DNA of 64,000 nucleotides from Acidovorax sp. RAC01 (GTDB lineage Bacteria; Pseudomonadota; Gammaproteobacteria; Burkholderiales; Burkholderiaceae_C). The notes under the pieces were generated by a model. It made no database searches. It was not told the origin of the DNA and worked only from the letters and a program-made list of their open reading frames with translations. How positions within the stretch are numbered: position 1 is the stretch's first letter; the number at the start of each line of letters is the position of its first letter. A program made the translations under genes and the position numbers. Shown here piece after piece: positions 47,430 through 56,684 of the stretch. The stretch covers positions 2,991,001 through 3,055,000 of the forward strand of contig NZ_CP016447.1 of assembly GCF_001714725.1 (NCBI RefSeq), in the 5' to 3' direction.

Positions 47430-47532
47430 CCAGGCAATTCTAGGTGCCCGGGCAGAAGGGGTTTTGGCCGGGCGGCATGGCCCGGTGGGGATAATGCGCG
47501 CTTTTCATCCCCCAGCCTCTGGCCCGCCCGCA

Positions 47533-48186
47533 ATGGAAATTGTCACCTTCCTGATCGACTTCATCCTGCATGTGGACCGGTATCTGGAGAACTTCGTCAC
47601 CGCCTACGGCGCCTGGGTGTATGCGCTGCTGTTCCTGATCGTGTTTGTGGAAACGGGCGTGGTGGTGATGCCGTTTCTGCCCGGTGATTCGCTGCTGTTC
47701 ATCGTGGGCGCACTGTGTGGGGCTGGGATGATGAGCTTTCCCATTGCATGCACGGTGCTGATCGTGGCGGCCATCCTGGGCGACCAGACCAACTACACCA
47801 TCGGCCGGTACTTCGGGCCCAAGGTGTTCCAGTGGGAAGACTCGCGCTGGTTCAACCGCCGCGCCTTCAACCAGGCGCACGACTTTTACGAACGTTACGG
47901 CGGCATCACCATCGTGATTGCACGCTTCATGCCTTTCATTCGCACGTTTGCGCCGTTTGTGGCGGGCGTGGCCGAGATGAACCGCAGCAAGTTCACGGCA
48001 TACAACGTGGGTGGCGCGTTGCTGTGGGTGCTGGGCATCTGCAGCGCCGGGTACTTCTTCGGCAACTTTGCCTGGGTGCAGGAGCACCTGGACAAGATCA
48101 TCTGGGCCATGATCATCGTGCCGGGCCTGATTGCCATCTTCGGCGCGTGGCGCGCCGGGCGGCAGGCCAAGACGGCATCGTCCTGA
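47533..48186 (+). CDS. DedA family membrane protein
   Basis: 217 residues with several membrane helices. DedA marks: FVETGVVVMPFLPGDSLLF near residue 40, the FERYGG-like YERYGGITIVIARFMPFIRT, and FAPFVAGVAEMNRSKF. DedA proteins act in lipid scrambling and proton-dependent envelope homeostasis. Start at ATG 47533 (MEIVTFLIDF); no strong ribosome site is visible. Diverges from mutL. Confidence 0.93.
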   Translation: MEIVTFLIDFILHVDRYLENFVTAYGAWVYALLFLIVFVETGVVVMPFLPGDSLLFIVGALCGAGMMSFPIACTVLIVAAILGDQTNYTIGRYFGPKVFQWEDSRWFNRRAFNQAHDFYERYGGITIVIARFMPFIRTFAPFVAGVAEMNRSKFTAYNVGGALLWVLGICSAGYFFGNFAWVQEHLDKIIWAMIIVPGLIAIFGAWRAGRQAKTASS

Positions 48187-48227
48187 TCCGCCCGCCGGGG
48201 GAGTTACGCCCAACCGGCTGTCTCCAG

Positions 48228-48296
48228 CTTGCTATCAAAAAAGAAGCTCCCAGTGCTTGTGGAACAAGCGCTGGAAGCTTCTTTGGCTTGAAACGG
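48228..48296 (+). repeat. Dispersed hairpin repeat, copy 6 (intergenic)
   Basis: TTGCTATCAAAAAAGAAGC is followed by an imperfect hairpin, CCAGTGCTTGT-GGA-ACAAGCGCTGG, then TTTGGCTTGAAA, shared with copy 5. It lies between the dedA stop and the glycine-zipper gene end, which converge, so it might also end transcription. Confidence 0.68.
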
Positions 48297-48365
48297 AGCC
48301 CCCGGCAGCCGGGGCGCCGTCCAGGGCGCGCGGCGGGCGGTGCGCCCCTTGCCGCGCAGGGCCGA

Positions 48366-48596
48366 TCAGCGACGGCGCTGGTCGCGGTCCTCGCCAATTT
48401 CATGGCCGACCAGGGCGCCTGCTGCCGCGCCGCCGATGGTGCCGGCTGCCCCGCCGAAGATGGCGTTACCGGCCACCCCCCCGATCACAGCGCCTACGCC
48501 GGTGCCGACCTGGGTGTTGCTCGGGTTGGACGCACAGCCGCCGAGTGCGAGGGCTGCGGTGCAGGTGATGGCCAGGAAAAGATGACGGATCTGCAT
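48366..48596 (-). CDS. Glycine-zipper outer-membrane lipoprotein
   Basis: 76 residues. Lipoprotein signal ends ALALGGC (Cys 21). The mature part is a Gly-zipper: VGTGVGAVIGGVAGNAI and GGAAGTIGGAAAGALVGHEIG, ending in a charged EDRDQRRR tail. Similar to SlyB/YmgG-like proteins. A good AAGGAG precedes the ATG. Function unknown beyond membrane-associated, often stress-linked, lipoprotein. Confidence 0.9.
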   Translation of the reverse strand: MQIRHLFLAITCTAALALGGCASNPSNTQVGTGVGAVIGGVAGNAIFGGAAGTIGGAAAGALVGHEIGEDRDQRRR

Positions 48597-48912
48597 GGTG
48601 AAACTCCTTGGGTGAACGAAAACACATTCGTTCGGTGGGGTGGTGGCGCTCCGGAATCGCTGCCTGCCCTTCGCGGGGCGGTCGGTCGGTCGGGAGCCTG
48701 CAGTTCCACTATCGCGCTCACCGAGCCTGCGCTGCGTAAGGAGAGCGGACGCCCTGGCGTAGGACGACAGCACGAGAACGGCGAGCATCCCGCTTTCAGG
48801 CTCGGCCGGTGACGTCTGCACGCGAGCAGGCATGCGGGTTTCCCACCACCCGGATTGCGTTGCCAACGGCGAACATGATGGCCGTTGCAAAAACACACAA
48901 CTTGGAGGCGCC
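48597..48912. other. 316-bp divergent intergenic stretch
   Basis: Holds the upstream regions of the glycine-zipper gene (minus) and the chemotaxis receptor gene (plus). Features seen are the inverted repeat GAACGAA (48614-48620) / TTCGTTC (48627-48633), which lies in the leader of the glycine-zipper gene, and a short GGTC triplication near 48690. No gene or obvious sigma-70 promoter is evident. Confidence 0.45.
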
Positions 48913-50493
48913 ATGCAATCCCCAGCGATCCACCTGCGCAAACCAGCCATCGGCACGCACCTCACGGTGGCACAGCAGATAGGGCTGATCAGTGTTGTTG
49001 CCGTGATGGCGCTGGTCGTGGTTTTGGCCCTGAGCCTGGTGCGGGTGCAGCACCTGGGCGCCACGGTGGACCGGCTGGCGACCGAACAGGTCGAGCGGCT
49101 GCAGCTGGCACTGCGCTGGCGCGCCAACATTGCGGTGAACTCCACGCGCGTGTTCTCCATTGTGCAGACGGAAGGCGATGCGCTGCAGAGCTACTTCAAG
49201 GACGTGATGGCGGCCACCACGGCCGACACCAGCAAGGTGCAAAAGCGCTACACCGAACTGGAGCAAAGCCCGGAGGGCCTGCGCATCCAGCAAGATCTGG
49301 CCACCGTGCGCAAGTCCTATCTTGAAATACGCGACAAATCGCTGGAGCTGAAAAAGGCCGGCGACATGGCGCAGGCCCGCGCCTACGCGCTGGGCACCTT
49401 TGCGCCGGTGCTCGAAAGCTACAACGCGGTGGCTGACCGCATGGTGGATTACCAGGTGCGCCGGTCTGCGGAGCAGGCGGCGGAGACGGCGGAGCTCATC
49501 CGTTCGTACCGCACCGGGGTGCTGGGTGCGGGGGTGGCCGCTCTGGTGCTGCTGGTGGCCCTGTCTTGGGTGGTGGTGGGGCGTATCCGCCGGTCGCTGG
49601 CCGAGGTGAGCGCGGTGGCGCAGCGGATCGGGGCCGGTGACCTGTCGCAGCCCGTGCCGGTACAGGGGCGAGGGGAGGTAGCGCAGATGATGCAGGCCAT
49701 GGATGCGATGCAGTGCGCGCTGGTCCGCATCGTGAGCGAAGTCCGCCAGAGCAGCGACTCCATCTCGACGGGCTCCAGCGAGATCGCCATGGGCAATGCC
49801 GACCTGAGTCAGCGGACCGAGGCACAGGCCAGCAACCTGGAGGAAACCGCGGCCTCCATGGAAGAGCTCACCAGCACCGTGAAGAACAACTCTGCCACGG
49901 CGCAGCGTGCGGCCGTGCTGGCGGGCACGGCCTCTGACGCGGCAGTCAAGGGCGGCGCGGTGGTGGGGCAGGTGGTGGACACCATGCAAGAGATTTCAGC
50001 GGCCTCCCGGAAGATCACGGACATCATCAGCGTGATCGACGGCATTGCCTTCCAGACCAACATCCTGGCGCTGAATGCTGCTGTGGAAGCGGCCCGCGCA
50101 GGCGATCAGGGCCGTGGCTTTGCTGTGGTGGCCAGCGAGGTGCGCAGCCTGGCTGGGCGAAGCGCGGAAGCCGCCAAGGAGATCAAGGCGCTGATCGGCG
50201 CGAGCGTGACCAAGGTGGAAAACGGCGCCGAACTGGTCAACGTGGCAGGCCGCAACATGCAAGACATCGTGACGCAGGTGAAGCGGGTGAGCGACCTGAT
50301 CGGCGAGATCTCCAGCGCGACGGGTGAGCAGACGACCGGCATCACCCAGGTGGGCGAAGCGGTCACGCAGCTCGACCAGGTCACCCAGCAGAATGCCGCG
50401 CTGGTGGAGCAAAGCGCCGCCGCGGCCGAAAGCCTGCGCCACCAGGCGGCCAGGCTGACGGAACTGATGAGCGTGTTTCGCCTGGCCCCGTGA
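48913..50493 (+). CDS. Methyl-accepting chemotaxis protein
   Basis: 526 residues; transmembrane receptor feeding CheA/CheY. Helix 1 is at about 18-40, a periplasmic four-helix-type sensor at about 40-198, helix 2 at about 200-221, then HAMP and the signalling domain. The hairpin tip is [21 protein letters not shown]. No C-terminal CheB/CheR-binding pentapeptide is seen. Start at ATG 48913 with TTGGAGG upstream; an open frame runs back to 48832. Ligand unknown. It stands alone, without che genes nearby. Confidence 0.94.
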   Translation: MQSPAIHLRKPAIGTHLTVAQQIGLISVVAVMALVVVLALSLVRVQHLGATVDRLATEQVERLQLALRWRANIAVNSTRVFSIVQTEGDALQSYFKDVMAATTADTSKVQKRYTELEQSPEGLRIQQDLATVRKSYLEIRDKSLELKKAGDMAQARAYALGTFAPVLESYNAVADRMVDYQVRRSAEQAAETAELIRSYRTGVLGAGVAALVLLVALSWVVVGRIRRSLAEVSAVAQRIGAGDLSQPVPVQGRGEVAQMMQAMDAMQCALVRIVSEVRQSSDSISTGSSEIAMGNADLSQRTEAQASNLEETAASMEELTSTVKNNSATAQRAAVLAGTASDAAVKGGAVVGQVVDTMQEISAASRKITDIISVIDGIAFQTNILALNAAVEAARAGDQGRGFAVVASEVRSLAGRSAEAAKEIKALIGASVTKVENGAELVNVAGRNMQDIVTQVKRVSDLIGEISSATGEQTTGITQVGEAVTQLDQVTQQNAALVEQSAAAAESLRHQAARLTELMSVFRLAP

Positions 50494-50550
50494 AGGCGTT
50501 CAGGCGTCAACGCGCGATGGCGTAAACCACTGCGCAGGCGGCCCTGCAGC

Positions 50551-51996
50551 TCAGACCGACCGGCTGCGCGCCAGCGGCGGATTGCGGGCAAAGTACCGCG
50601 TGATGCCGCGCATCAGCGCATCGGCCAGCCGCTCCTGGTAGGCGCTGCTGCGCAGGCGCTGCTCTTCCTCGGGGTTGCTGATGAAGGCGGTCTCGACCAG
50701 CACGCTGGGGATGTCGGGCGCCTTGAGCACGGCAAACCCGGCCTGTTCGACGCGGGGCTTGTGCAGGCGGCCCACGGTGCCGATCTCGCCCAGCAGGGCC
50801 GAGCCGAGCTTGAGGCTGTCGTTGATCTGCGCGGTGGTGCTCATGTCCAGCAGGGCGCGCTGCACATGCTGGTCGCGCGATTTGACGTTGATGCCGCCCA
50901 CCAGATCGGCCTGGTTTTCCTTGTTGGCCAGCCAGCGTGCGGCGGTGCTGGATGCGCCGCCCTGGCTCAGCGCAAACACGCTGGCGCCGCGCGCGGTGGG
51001 CACGGTAAAGGCGTCGGCATGGATGCTGATGAACAGGTCGGCCTGCACGCGCTGGGCCTTTTGCACACGCACGCCCAGCGGCACAAAGAAGTCGCCATCG
51101 CGTGTAAGGTAGGCGCGCATGGGGTTGCCGCCCACGGTGGTGGCGTTGATGCGGTCGCGCAGCAGGTACGCCACGCGCAGCACCACGTCTTTTTCGCGCG
51201 TGCCGGCGGGGCCAATGGCGCCGGGGTCTTCGCCGCCGTGGCCGGGGTCCAGCGCCACGATGATGATGCGGTCGGTGCGGGTGGCTGTGGGCTGGTTGGC
51301 GCCGGCACGCTTGCCTGCGGCGTCGGCCGCGGCCGGGGCTGCGGCCACCGTGGGGGCGCTGGTCTCGCCAGTTCCAGGGCGCTGGGTGCGTTGCGCAATC
51401 AGGTCGCCCAGCGGGTCGGCCGTGGCGGGGGTGGCCGGGGCTGCCGGTGATGTCGTGTGGGCGGTCACGGCGGGCGCTGGCGGCGCGGTGCGGCCCGCTG
51501 CTGGCGCAGGGCCGCCCGCATCGCGCAGGCGTTCGGCAATCAGTGCTTCCAGCGGGTCTACCGGATCGGCCGGGTACAGGTCAAACACCAGTCGGTGGCG
51601 GTAGGCGGCCACCGGCGGCAGGGTGAACACCTGGGGCATGGCGGGCTGCTTGAGGTCTACCACCAGGCGCACCACGCCCGGGGCATTCTGGCCCACGCGG
51701 ATGCCTGCAATGTTGGGGTCATCGGGCTTGACCTTGGCGACCAGCTCGCGCAGCTCGGGGCTCAGGTCGATGCCCTCGATGTCCACCGCGAGCCGCGGCG
51801 GCGACGTGACGAAGAACTGCTTGGCCACCAGGGCGCCGTCGGATTCGATGGTGACGCGCGAATACTCGGGCGCGGGCCACACGCGCACCGCCAGGATGGT
51901 GGCGCCGCGCGCAATCTGCTGCGTGCCGAGCAGCAGTACCAGGCTGCCGGTCTGCAACAATGCGCGTCGGGAGGGGGAGGGCGGCAGGCCGGTCAT
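50551..51996 (-). CDS. amiC: N-acetylmuramoyl-L-alanine amidase (AmiC type)
   Basis: 481 residues. The N-terminus SRRALLQTGSLVLLLGTQQIA is Tat-signal-like, as in AmiA/AmiC. AMIN domain about 33-135, Ala/Pro-rich linker about 165-240, then Amidase_3. Zn and catalytic motifs: IVALDPGHGGEDPGAIG (His), TREKDVVLRVA (Glu), FISIHADAF (His) and VLVETAFISNPEEE (Glu). It splits septal peptidoglycan during division. tsaE lies upstream on the same strand (116-bp gap), the order seen in the classical mutL cluster. Confidence 0.95.
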   Translation of the reverse strand: MTGLPPSPSRRALLQTGSLVLLLGTQQIARGATILAVRVWPAPEYSRVTIESDGALVAKQFFVTSPPRLAVDIEGIDLSPELRELVAKVKPDDPNIAGIRVGQNAPGVVRLVVDLKQPAMPQVFTLPPVAAYRHRLVFDLYPADPVDPLEALIAERLRDAGGPAPAAGRTAPPAPAVTAHTTSPAAPATPATADPLGDLIAQRTQRPGTGETSAPTVAAAPAAADAAGKRAGANQPTATRTDRIIIVALDPGHGGEDPGAIGPAGTREKDVVLRVAYLLRDRINATTVGGNPMRAYLTRDGDFFVPLGVRVQKAQRVQADLFISIHADAFTVPTARGASVFALSQGGASSTAARWLANKENQADLVGGINVKSRDQHVQRALLDMSTTAQINDSLKLGSALLGEIGTVGRLHKPRVEQAGFAVLKAPDIPSVLVETAFISNPEEEQRLRSSAYQERLADALMRGITRYFARNPPLARSRSV

Positions 51997-52112
51997 GCAG
52001 GCAGCAGCGTGGCGCAGGTGCCAACGCAGAGCGGGGCGCGCAGGCCGGGGAGGGTGGTGAGCGGGCGGGTCATGACAAGGCAGCGGTGCATGGTGCAGCG
52101 TGGGGCAACCGG

Positions 52113-52631
52113 TCAGAGCCCCATGAGCAGGCTGCGCCCTGCGGCGGTGCCGGCCTGCAGCGTGACGCGTCTTTGGTTGTCATCAATTGCTTCAATGTGT
52201 ATAGCAATATCTGCAGGCGGGGTAAGTGCTGCGGCCTTTTCTGGCCATTCTGCCACCTTGAGGCCGGGGCTGGCAAAGATGTCCCGAAAGCCAGCGTCTT
52301 CCCACTCGCGCGGGTCGTCAAAGCGGTAGAAGTCGAAGTGCCACACGGTGGTGGCCTCGGGTGCCAGGCCCGGGGCTTCGTGCGGCTCGACCACGGCGTA
52401 GGTCGGGCTTTTGACGCGGCCTTGCACGCCCAGCGCGCGCAGCAGGTGGCGCACCAGGGTGGTCTTGCCCGCGCCCAGGTCGCCATGCAGCGTGATGAAC
52501 GCGTGGGCCAGCCCGGGCTGCGCGGCCAGCCGCTGTGCAAAGGCGGCAGTGTCGTCCTCGGTGTGCCACGAGAGGGTGCGCGCTGGCGCTGCGGCATCGG
52601 GTACGGGGGGCGTTTCTACAATCGGAGGCAT
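52113..52631 (-). CDS. tsaE: tRNA threonylcarbamoyladenosine biosynthesis ATPase TsaE
   Basis: 172 residues; ATPase that supports TsaBD in making t6A37 of ANN-reading tRNAs. Walker A HGDLGAGKTTLVRHLL, SPTYAVVEPHEA and VWHFDFYRFDDP are diagnostic. The N-terminus starts at ATG 52631, which abuts the queG ATG on the other strand (CATATG). A repeat-like stretch covers residues about 131-155. No Shine-Dalgarno is visible, so the start is likely but not proven. Confidence 0.93.
   Translation of the reverse strand: MPPIVETPPVPDAAAPARTLSWHTEDDTAAFAQRLAAQPGLAHAFITLHGDLGAGKTTLVRHLLRALGVQGRVKSPTYAVVEPHEAPGLAPEATTVWHFDFYRFDDPREWEDAGFRDIFASPGLKVAEWPEKAAALTPPADIAIHIEAIDDNQRRVTLQAGTAAGRSLLMGL
52168..52240 (-). 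repeat. Possible dispersed hairpin repeat, copy 7 (inside tsaE)
   Basis: The plus strand has ATAGCAATATCTGCAGGCG and ends GTGCTGCGGCC, close to GCGCTGCGGCC of copy 9. It encodes PPADIAIHIEAIDDN with ATA codons. The match is weaker than for the other copies; it may instead be ordinary tsaE sequence. Confidence 0.4.
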
Positions 52632-53750
52632 ATGTGGTGCAGCAGTCAACTCGTTCCTCAAATGCAGGAGTGGGCCCGCGAGCTGGGATTTTCCCAAATC
52701 GGCGTGGCAGGGGTCGATTTGTCTGCCGCAGAGCCGGGCCTTGCGGCATGGCTTGCGCAGGGTTTTCATGGTGACATGCATTACATGGCATCACATGGCC
52801 TCAAGCGCGCGCGGCCCGCAGAGCTGGTGCCCGGCACCGTGAGCGTGATCACCGCCCGCATGGACTACCTGCCGCGGCACACGCCCGAACGCGCCCCCGA
52901 TGGCTGGCAGGCCCTGGAGCTGGGGCGCCTGGCCCGGCCTGCCGAGGGCATTGTTTCCATCTATGCCCGGGGCCGCGATTATCACAAGGTGCTGCGCGCC
53001 CGCCTGCAAAAGCTGAGCGACCGCATCGCCGCCGAGGTGGGCCCGTTTGGCCACCGCGTGTTCACCGACTCGGCCCCCGTGCTGGAGGCCGAGCTGGCCT
53101 CGCGCAGCGGCCAGGGCTGGCGCGGGCGGCACACGCTGGTGCTCAACCGCGAGGCGGGTTCGATGTTTTTCCTGGGCGAGATTTATGTGGACATGGCGCT
53201 GCCCGAGAGCGCCCCCGTCACGCCCCACTGCGGCAGCTGTACCGCCTGCATCGACATCTGCCCCACGCAGGCCATCATTGCGCCGCACCGGCTGGATGCG
53301 CGGCGCTGCATCTCGTACCTCACCATCGAACATGCCGGCCCCATCCCGCAGGAGCTGCGGCCGCTGATGGGCAACCGCATCTACGGTTGCGACGATTGCC
53401 AGCTGATCTGCCCGTGGAACAAGTTTGCGCAGGTCAGCCGCCTGCCCGACTTTGACGAGCGCAACGGGCTGGCGGGGCAGCAGCTGGTGCATCTTTTTGC
53501 GTGGGACGAGGCCACGTTTTTGCGCATGACGGAGGGCGGCCCCATTCGCCGCATCGGCCACGAGCGCTGGCTGCGCAACGTGGCGGTGGCGCTGGGCAAT
53601 GCACTGCGTGCAGCCACCCAAGGTAGCGCGGAAGGTATGGGCGATGTGCAGGCCTTACGCGCCGCGTTGCACTCGCGCGCTGGTGACGAAAGCGCGCTGG
53701 TGCGTGACCATGTGGCGTGGGCGCTGGCGCAGGGTGTGCAGGGCGCGTAA
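52632..53750 (+). CDS. queG: Epoxyqueuosine reductase
   Basis: 372 residues; reduces epoxyqueuosine to queuosine in tRNA with cobalamin and two [4Fe-4S] clusters. Cluster motifs HCGSCTACIDICPTQAI and YGCDDCQLICPWN with RRCISYLTIEH between them are intact. Start ATG at 52632 directly abuts the divergent tsaE ATG; GGAGG is only 3 nt upstream. The open frame extends to 51960, but that is the amiC/tsaE complement. Confidence 0.96.
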   Translation: MWCSSQLVPQMQEWARELGFSQIGVAGVDLSAAEPGLAAWLAQGFHGDMHYMASHGLKRARPAELVPGTVSVITARMDYLPRHTPERAPDGWQALELGRLARPAEGIVSIYARGRDYHKVLRARLQKLSDRIAAEVGPFGHRVFTDSAPVLEAELASRSGQGWRGRHTLVLNREAGSMFFLGEIYVDMALPESAPVTPHCGSCTACIDICPTQAIIAPHRLDARRCISYLTIEHAGPIPQELRPLMGNRIYGCDDCQLICPWNKFAQVSRLPDFDERNGLAGQQLVHLFAWDEATFLRMTEGGPIRRIGHERWLRNVAVALGNALRAATQGSAEGMGDVQALRAALHSRAGDESALVRDHVAWALAQGVQGA

Positions 53751-53834
53751 GGGCCCCTCGGACGCCCATCGCCGTGGTGCGGGGTGCGCGCACTGCCTGT
53801 CGGGCGGATTCACCCCCTCGTTGATGGAAATTTT

Positions 53835-53906
53835 TCGATCAGAAAGGCCTCTGTCGCTTGCCTATAAACGATTTATTGCTATTAAAATAATAGCAAATTG
53901 CTTCAA
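53835..53906 (+). repeat. Dispersed hairpin repeat, copy 8 (3' end of GDSL gene region)
   Basis: GGCCTCTGTCGCTTGCC followed by a perfect 9-bp stem TTGCTATTA (53876-53884) / TAATAGCAA (53888-53896). It starts 84 bp after the queG stop and touches the GDSL-gene stop (minus strand). Its AT-content contrasts sharply with the flanks. Confidence 0.68.
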
Positions 53907-54589
53907 TGTACCAGCAGCCCCGTTTCCTTCAGGGTGTCCACCAGCCCTGCAGCAAACTGCGCGTAGCCTGCCGCGTTGGCATGCACGGTGTCGGCCCGCA
54001 GGCTTGGGGTGGCCAGCACGCCAGCCCAGCCCTTGCGGTGCAGCGGGATCTTGAGTTCACCCGCGATCTCTTCGTACATCGCATGGTCGCTCAGCCTGCC
54101 CGCGGCGGCCAGCAGCGACAGCTCGGGCACGGCCACCAGCAGCACCTGTGCGCCGCTGGACAGCGCATCGCTGCAGATCCGGCGCACGTTGGCGCGGGTG
54201 TCGGCAGCGCTCTGGCGGCGCAGGAAGTCATTGCCGCCAATGCTCACGATCACCAGCGCCGGGCTGTGCCTGGCGAGCAAGGCAGCCAGCCGTTCCTGCG
54301 CCTGCGCCGAGGTGTGGCCCGACACCCCCGCGTTGACCACCTTCCAGCCGGTGAGCTGCGCCAGCCGCGCGGGGTAGGCCGTGTCGGGCGTGGCGCCCAC
54401 GCCCGAGGTGAGCGAATCGCCCAGCGCCAGCACCGTGGCGCCTGCGGGTACGGCCCTGGCGTTTGGGGCCTTGCCCTTGCAGGCAGCCAACGGGGCCAAG
54501 GAGACAGCCGCAAGTGCAGCCAGCAGCAGCCTGCGTCGGGAGTGCGTACGGCTGAGGTCGGTGAGAAGGGGCGTGGCGGCGTGGCTCAT
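53903..54589 (-). CDS. GDSL/SGNH esterase, lipoprotein
   Basis: 228 residues. Lipoprotein signal ending LAPLAAC (Cys about residue 37). SGNH blocks: VLALGDSLTSGVGA (Ser), VNAGVSGHTS (Gly), IVSIGGNDFLRR (Asn) and TVHANAAGYAQFA (Asp/His). Related to TesA-like acyl esterases. Its start overlaps the AEC permease stop by 4 bp, so it is translationally coupled to that gene. Confidence 0.93.
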   Translation of the reverse strand: MSHAATPLLTDLSRTHSRRRLLLAALAAVSLAPLAACKGKAPNARAVPAGATVLALGDSLTSGVGATPDTAYPARLAQLTGWKVVNAGVSGHTSAQAQERLAALLARHSPALVIVSIGGNDFLRRQSAADTRANVRRICSDALSSGAQVLLVAVPELSLLAAAGRLSDHAMYEEIAGELKIPLHRKGWAGVLATPSLRADTVHANAAGYAQFAAGLVDTLKETGLLVH

Positions 54590-55491
54590 CGGAGGACCCC
54601 CAGGGCGAAAGGCAGGCTTGCCATGCCCAACAGGGTTGACAGCGTGACCAGCCCCGCCACGTAAGGTCCGTTGTAGCCCATGCGCGCGGCCAGCACGTAG
54701 CAGGTGGACGCGGTGGGCAGGGCCGAGAACGCCAGCAGCACGGTGGTCTGCGCAGCGCTCAGGCCAAACAGCCGTGCCATGCCCAGCGCAATCAGCGGCT
54801 GCACCAGATGCCGAATGGCCAGCACCGAGGTACCCAGCGCCTTGCTCTGCGTGAGCAGGCCAAACTGCATGCCCGCGCCCGCCGCCATGAGCCCCAGGGG
54901 TAGGGATGCCGCGCTGATGCGGGTGACGGTGGGCTCGGCCCATGCTGGCAGCTGAAACCCCAGCAGGTTGGCCGTGAGGCCCGAAGCCGTGGCAATGATC
55001 AGCGGGTTGCGCACCAGCTCGCGCACAAATCCCTGCTGCCCATGGCGCGCCATGGGCCACACGGCCGCCACGTTGAACAGCGGCACGCACACGCCGATCA
55101 GCACGGCAATCATCAGCAGCCCCTGCGCGCCCGCCAGCCGCTCAGCAATGGCCAGGCCAATGAAGGAGTTGAAGCGAAACGCCACCTGCGCGCTGGCCGC
55201 GTGGTCGCGCCGGTCAAACTGCCGGCCCAGCCAGGGCCAGTGCGGCAGGCTGTAGGCCAGCGCGATGCCCGCAACGCCCGACAGCAGCCCCGCGCCAATC
55301 AGCCCCGACGCGGCCTGGATGTCCATCGGGCTGCGCACGATCGACTGGAACAGCAGTACCGGGAACAGCAGGTAGTACACCAGCGCCTCCACCGGCTGCC
55401 ACACGGCACGGTTCAGGGCGGTGAAGCGGCACAGCAGGTAGCCGAGCAGGATGAGCGAAAAATCGGGGAGCAGGAGCTGGGCGTAATTCAC
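54586..55491 (-). CDS. AEC-family (auxin efflux carrier-like) transporter
   Basis: 301 residues from GTG at 55491 (VNYAQLLLPDFSLILLG); an in-frame ATG lies at 55524. About eight to ten membrane helices with PDFSLILLGYLLCRFTALNR and a central NPLIIATASGLTANLLGFQLP. AEC proteins carry malate or malonate or other small metabolites in bacteria; substrate here unknown. It overlaps the GDSL gene by 4 bp. Confidence 0.88.
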   Translation of the reverse strand: MNYAQLLLPDFSLILLGYLLCRFTALNRAVWQPVEALVYYLLFPVLLFQSIVRSPMDIQAASGLIGAGLLSGVAGIALAYSLPHWPWLGRQFDRRDHAASAQVAFRFNSFIGLAIAERLAGAQGLLMIAVLIGVCVPLFNVAAVWPMARHGQQGFVRELVRNPLIIATASGLTANLLGFQLPAWAEPTVTRISAASLPLGLMAAGAGMQFGLLTQSKALGTSVLAIRHLVQPLIALGMARLFGLSAAQTTVLLAFSALPTASTCYVLAARMGYNGPYVAGLVTLSTLLGMASLPFALGVLR

Positions 55492-55643
55492 GGGTCGAGA
55501 ATAGCGGAAGCCTACGGACCCCATGCGCGAGTGACCGCGCGGCGGTCCCTTGGGGTTAGCCCTTATGTGGAATCCGCAGTGCTGCAACGGCCCGGTTGCG
55601 CCTACCATTCGGGCCATCTGTGACCCCACTGTAAGGAGACTCC

Positions 55644-56609
55644 ATGCACCGTCGTCAATGGCTCGCGCTGACCGTTCTGGCAGCTGCTGCCGGTACTGCA
55701 GCCGCTCAGGCTTATCCCAACAAGGTGATCCGCCTGGTGGTTCCGTTTGCCCCCGGTGGCACCACCGACATCATTGCCCGCGTGATTGCCGACCCGCTGG
55801 GCAAGGCCCTGGGCCAGAGCGTGATCGTGGAGAACAAGGCCGGTGGCGGCGGCGTGGTGGGCGCATCCGAAATTGCCCGCGCCACGCCCGACGGGTATGC
55901 CCTGGGTGTGGCCACCGTGTCCACCACCGCAGCCAACCCCGCCATCAACCCCAAGACACCGTACAACCCGCTGACGGACTTCACGCCCATCATCAACATC
56001 GCGGCCACGCCCAACCTGATTGCGGTGAACCCGAGCTTCCCGGCCAAGGACTACAAGTCGTTCGTGGCTGAAGTGAAGAAGAACCCCGGCAAGTATTCGT
56101 ACGCCTCGTCGGGCACGGGTGGCATCGGCCACCTGCAGATGGAGCTGTACAAGAACCTGTCGGGCACCTTCGTTACGCACATCCCCTACCGCGGCGCGGG
56201 TCCGGCCCTGAACGACACCGTGGCCGGTCAGGTGCCGATCATCTTTGACAACATCCCGTCGGCGCTGCCGTTCATCAAGGACAACCGCCTGGTGGCGATT
56301 GCCGTGGCCGCCCCCCAGCGCGTGGCGGCCCTGCCCAATGTGCCCACGTTCAAGGAACTGGGCCTGGAGCCGGTGAACCGCATGGCCTACTACGGCATCG
56401 TCGGCCCCAAGGGCCTGCCCAAGGATGTCGTGGACAAGATCAACGCCGGCGTGCGCAAGGCCCTGGAAGACCCGGCCGTGAAAAAGCGCATCGAAGACAC
56501 CGGCTCGCTGGTGGTGGGCAACACGCCCGAGCAGTTTGCCGACCAGATCAAGGCCGAGCTGGCCGTGTACAAGGATGTGGTCGCCAAGCAGAAGCTCACG
56601 CTGGAGTGA
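55644..56609 (+). CDS. Bug/TctC-family solute-binding protein, copy A
   Basis: 321 residues with a signal peptide (cleavage near TAAAQA, residue 22). Tripartite tricarboxylate transporter receptor family: [47 protein letters not shown] and [15 protein letters not shown] are family marks. No membrane partners (tctA/tctB) are nearby, as is common for Bug proteins in Burkholderiales. Ligand unknown. AAGGAG precedes the ATG. Confidence 0.93.
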   Translation: MHRRQWLALTVLAAAAGTAAAQAYPNKVIRLVVPFAPGGTTDIIARVIADPLGKALGQSVIVENKAGGGGVVGASEIARATPDGYALGVATVSTTAANPAINPKTPYNPLTDFTPIINIAATPNLIAVNPSFPAKDYKSFVAEVKKNPGKYSYASSGTGGIGHLQMELYKNLSGTFVTHIPYRGAGPALNDTVAGQVPIIFDNIPSALPFIKDNRLVAIAVAAPQRVAALPNVPTFKELGLEPVNRMAYYGIVGPKGLPKDVVDKINAGVRKALEDPAVKKRIEDTGSLVVGNTPEQFADQIKAELAVYKDVVAKQKLTLE

Positions 56610-56640
56610 CCGCGAGGGCAGCCGCCATCACCACCCGCAA

Positions 56641-56667
56641 AACCGCCCCTCACCGGGCGGTTTTTTT
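56641..56667 (+). terminator. Rho-independent terminator after Bug gene A
   Basis: 8-bp perfect stem AACCGCCC (56641-56648) / GGGCGGTT (56655-56662) with a 6-nt loop and seven Ts (56661-56667). It ends only 17 bp before the xerD ATG. Confidence 0.92.
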
Positions 56668-56684
56668 ACGTGCTATGGTTTTGC

